A DNA stretch of 64,000 bases, taken from NCBI RefSeq assembly GCF_040907265.1, contig NZ_JBFOHP010000002.1, forward strand, positions 4,030,001 through 4,094,000, given 5' to 3'. A program made the translations under genes and the position numbers. Under the pieces are notes generated by a model. That model was given only the letters and a program-made list of their open reading frames with translations, did no database searches and was not told the DNA's origin. Positions 63,471 to 64,000 of this stretch are shown piece after piece. The stretch's first letter is position 1; each line of letters starts with the position of its first letter. This DNA is from Streptomyces sclerotialus. Its GTDB lineage: Bacteria; Actinomycetota; Actinomycetes; Streptomycetales; Streptomycetaceae.

Positions 63471-63843
63471 CCCCTGCTGTCCTGCATGAACGGGACGGAG
63501 AGAAGACGGGACGGAAGAGAGCCGGCACCATGCCGTCGGCCGCTCGCGACCGTCGGCGCGTTGCTCGCTCCCCACCACTCTGGCACCGGCCACTGACATC
63601 GCAATGCCGGTGAGCCACTTGCCGGACGTCTCAGGGGCAGCCGGGCCGGGAGCCGGAACGGACACCACAGGACGCTTGCGCGGAACCCTAGTTGGGGCGC
63701 CGCCGCACGTCAGCCGTTAACCGGTTCGGTCACTCGATGGAATGGCTTTGGGTAAAGCACGGAACCGGCCGCGGACGGCCGGTTCCTCGTACAGGGCGGG
63801 ACCGGGGCCTTTGCGGAGGCCCGGCGGTCCCGGCGTGTTCTCC
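63471..63843. other. Intergenic region with terminator before the M48-like gene
   Basis: No further gene. The hairpin at 63761-63786 is listed separately. A TAAAG-like sequence near 63753 could be a -10 on either strand but lacks a -35. Confidence 0.4.
63761..63786 (-). terminator. purD terminator
   Basis: GGAACCGGCCG pairs with CGGCCGGTTCC (4-nt loop), about 58 bp after the purD stop codon on the minus strand. Confidence 0.8.
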
Positions 63844-64000
63844 TCAGCCGGCCTGCTCGGCGGCCTTGGCGGCGATGTCCGTCCGGTGGTGGGACCCGTC
63901 CAGGGAGATCCGGCCGACCGCGGTGTACGCGCGGTCCCTGGCACTGGCCAGATCGGACCCGGTGGCGGTGACGGAGAGCACCCGGCCGCCCGCGCTGAGG
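63844..64000 (-). CDS. purD: Phosphoribosylamine-glycine ligase, C-terminal end (partial)
   Basis: The last 51 codons of a minus-strand gene run off the window. The translated end has GGRVLSVTATGSDLASARDR, then AYTAVGRISLDGSHHRTDIA, with a TGA at 63844-63846. The pattern VLxVTATGxDLxxARxxAY followed by a HxRxDIA ending is the C-terminal domain of PurD, which makes GAR. Position next to the other pur genes agrees. The remaining roughly 370 residues are outside. Confidence 0.9.
   Translation of the reverse strand, partial: LSAGGRVLSVTATGSDLASARDRAYTAVGRISLDGSHHRTDIAAKAAEQAG

Overview
The window is a high-GC actinomycete chromosome segment and almost certainly from a Streptomyces. Evidence: an actinobacterial 16S rRNA 5' end with a multi-promoter leader, GC-rich third codon positions, and the developmental or Streptomyces-typical genes bldC, an AtrA-type TetR regulator, an Lsr2 paralogue (lsrL), a SCO4114-type sporulation-associated protein, vdh and DUF3073. 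From memory of S. coelicolor, gene order matches roughly SCO4068-SCO4120 read in reverse; that is synteny by recall, not a search. The species cannot be told from the sequence alone.

Layout. 1-980: 5' end of a 16S rRNA gene (minus) with its leader and about five tandem promoters. 0.98-14.8 kb: a MarR/MFS divergent pair, a PAS-SpoIIE phosphatase-HATPase switch protein, NDH-2 divergent from an AtrA-like regulator, a membrane-tethered ECF sigma factor with a carbohydrate-binding C-terminus, an asparagine-synthetase-like protein with a degenerate ATP loop, and a SCO4114-type sporulation protein. 15-29.7 kb: lhgO with a hexanucleotide microsatellite, trmB, a PrsW-type protease, Vsr, an aldo/keto reductase, a glyoxalase, a 53-bp minisatellite, an M23 hydrolase behind a c-di-AMP (ydaO-type) riboswitch, a second SpoIIE phosphatase, and a two-gene EACC1-caspase operon that resembles a biological-conflict system. 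29.9-43.0 kb: tRNA-Lys, an RGG-tailed DEAD-box helicase with a leader hairpin-terminator, lipoproteins, a zinicin-like peptidase divergent from a membrane metallophosphoesterase, a tRNA Glu-Asp-Phe cluster, a DUF3533 membrane protein, hrpA and a second identical tRNA-Asp. 43.1-47.7 kb: the bldC neighbourhood with two unusually structured intergenic regions, then vdh and DUF3073. 47.8-64 kb: purine biosynthesis genes purM-purF, purS-purQ-purL, purC and the end of purD, all on the minus strand. They are interrupted by a wrecked sulfatase gene, an ArsR-M23-maleylpyruvate-isomerase-like operon with a 26-bp palindromic operator inside its promoter, lsrL, three tRNA-Gly genes (one structurally abnormal), a DMFase-like protein and a probably dead M48-like membrane protein.

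How the parts work together. The pur genes give the steps PRPP to phosphoribosylamine (PurF), FGAR to FGAM (PurSQL), FGAM to AIR (PurM), SAICAR synthesis (PurC) and GAR synthesis (PurD). The developmental regulators (BldC, AtrA-like, LsrL, SCO4114-type, two SpoIIE phosphatases) suggest a core region linking morphological development and translation. Several genes look leaderless, with a -10 box 6-7 nt before the start codon.

Best candidates for something new: the non-canonical tRNA-Gly(UCC), the EACC1/caspase/beta-propeller operon, the ECF sigma factor fused to a zinc finger, membrane segment and NPCBM-like domain, the atypical open frame beside bldC, and the palindrome-controlled ArsR-M23 operon. 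All calls were made by eye, without database searches.
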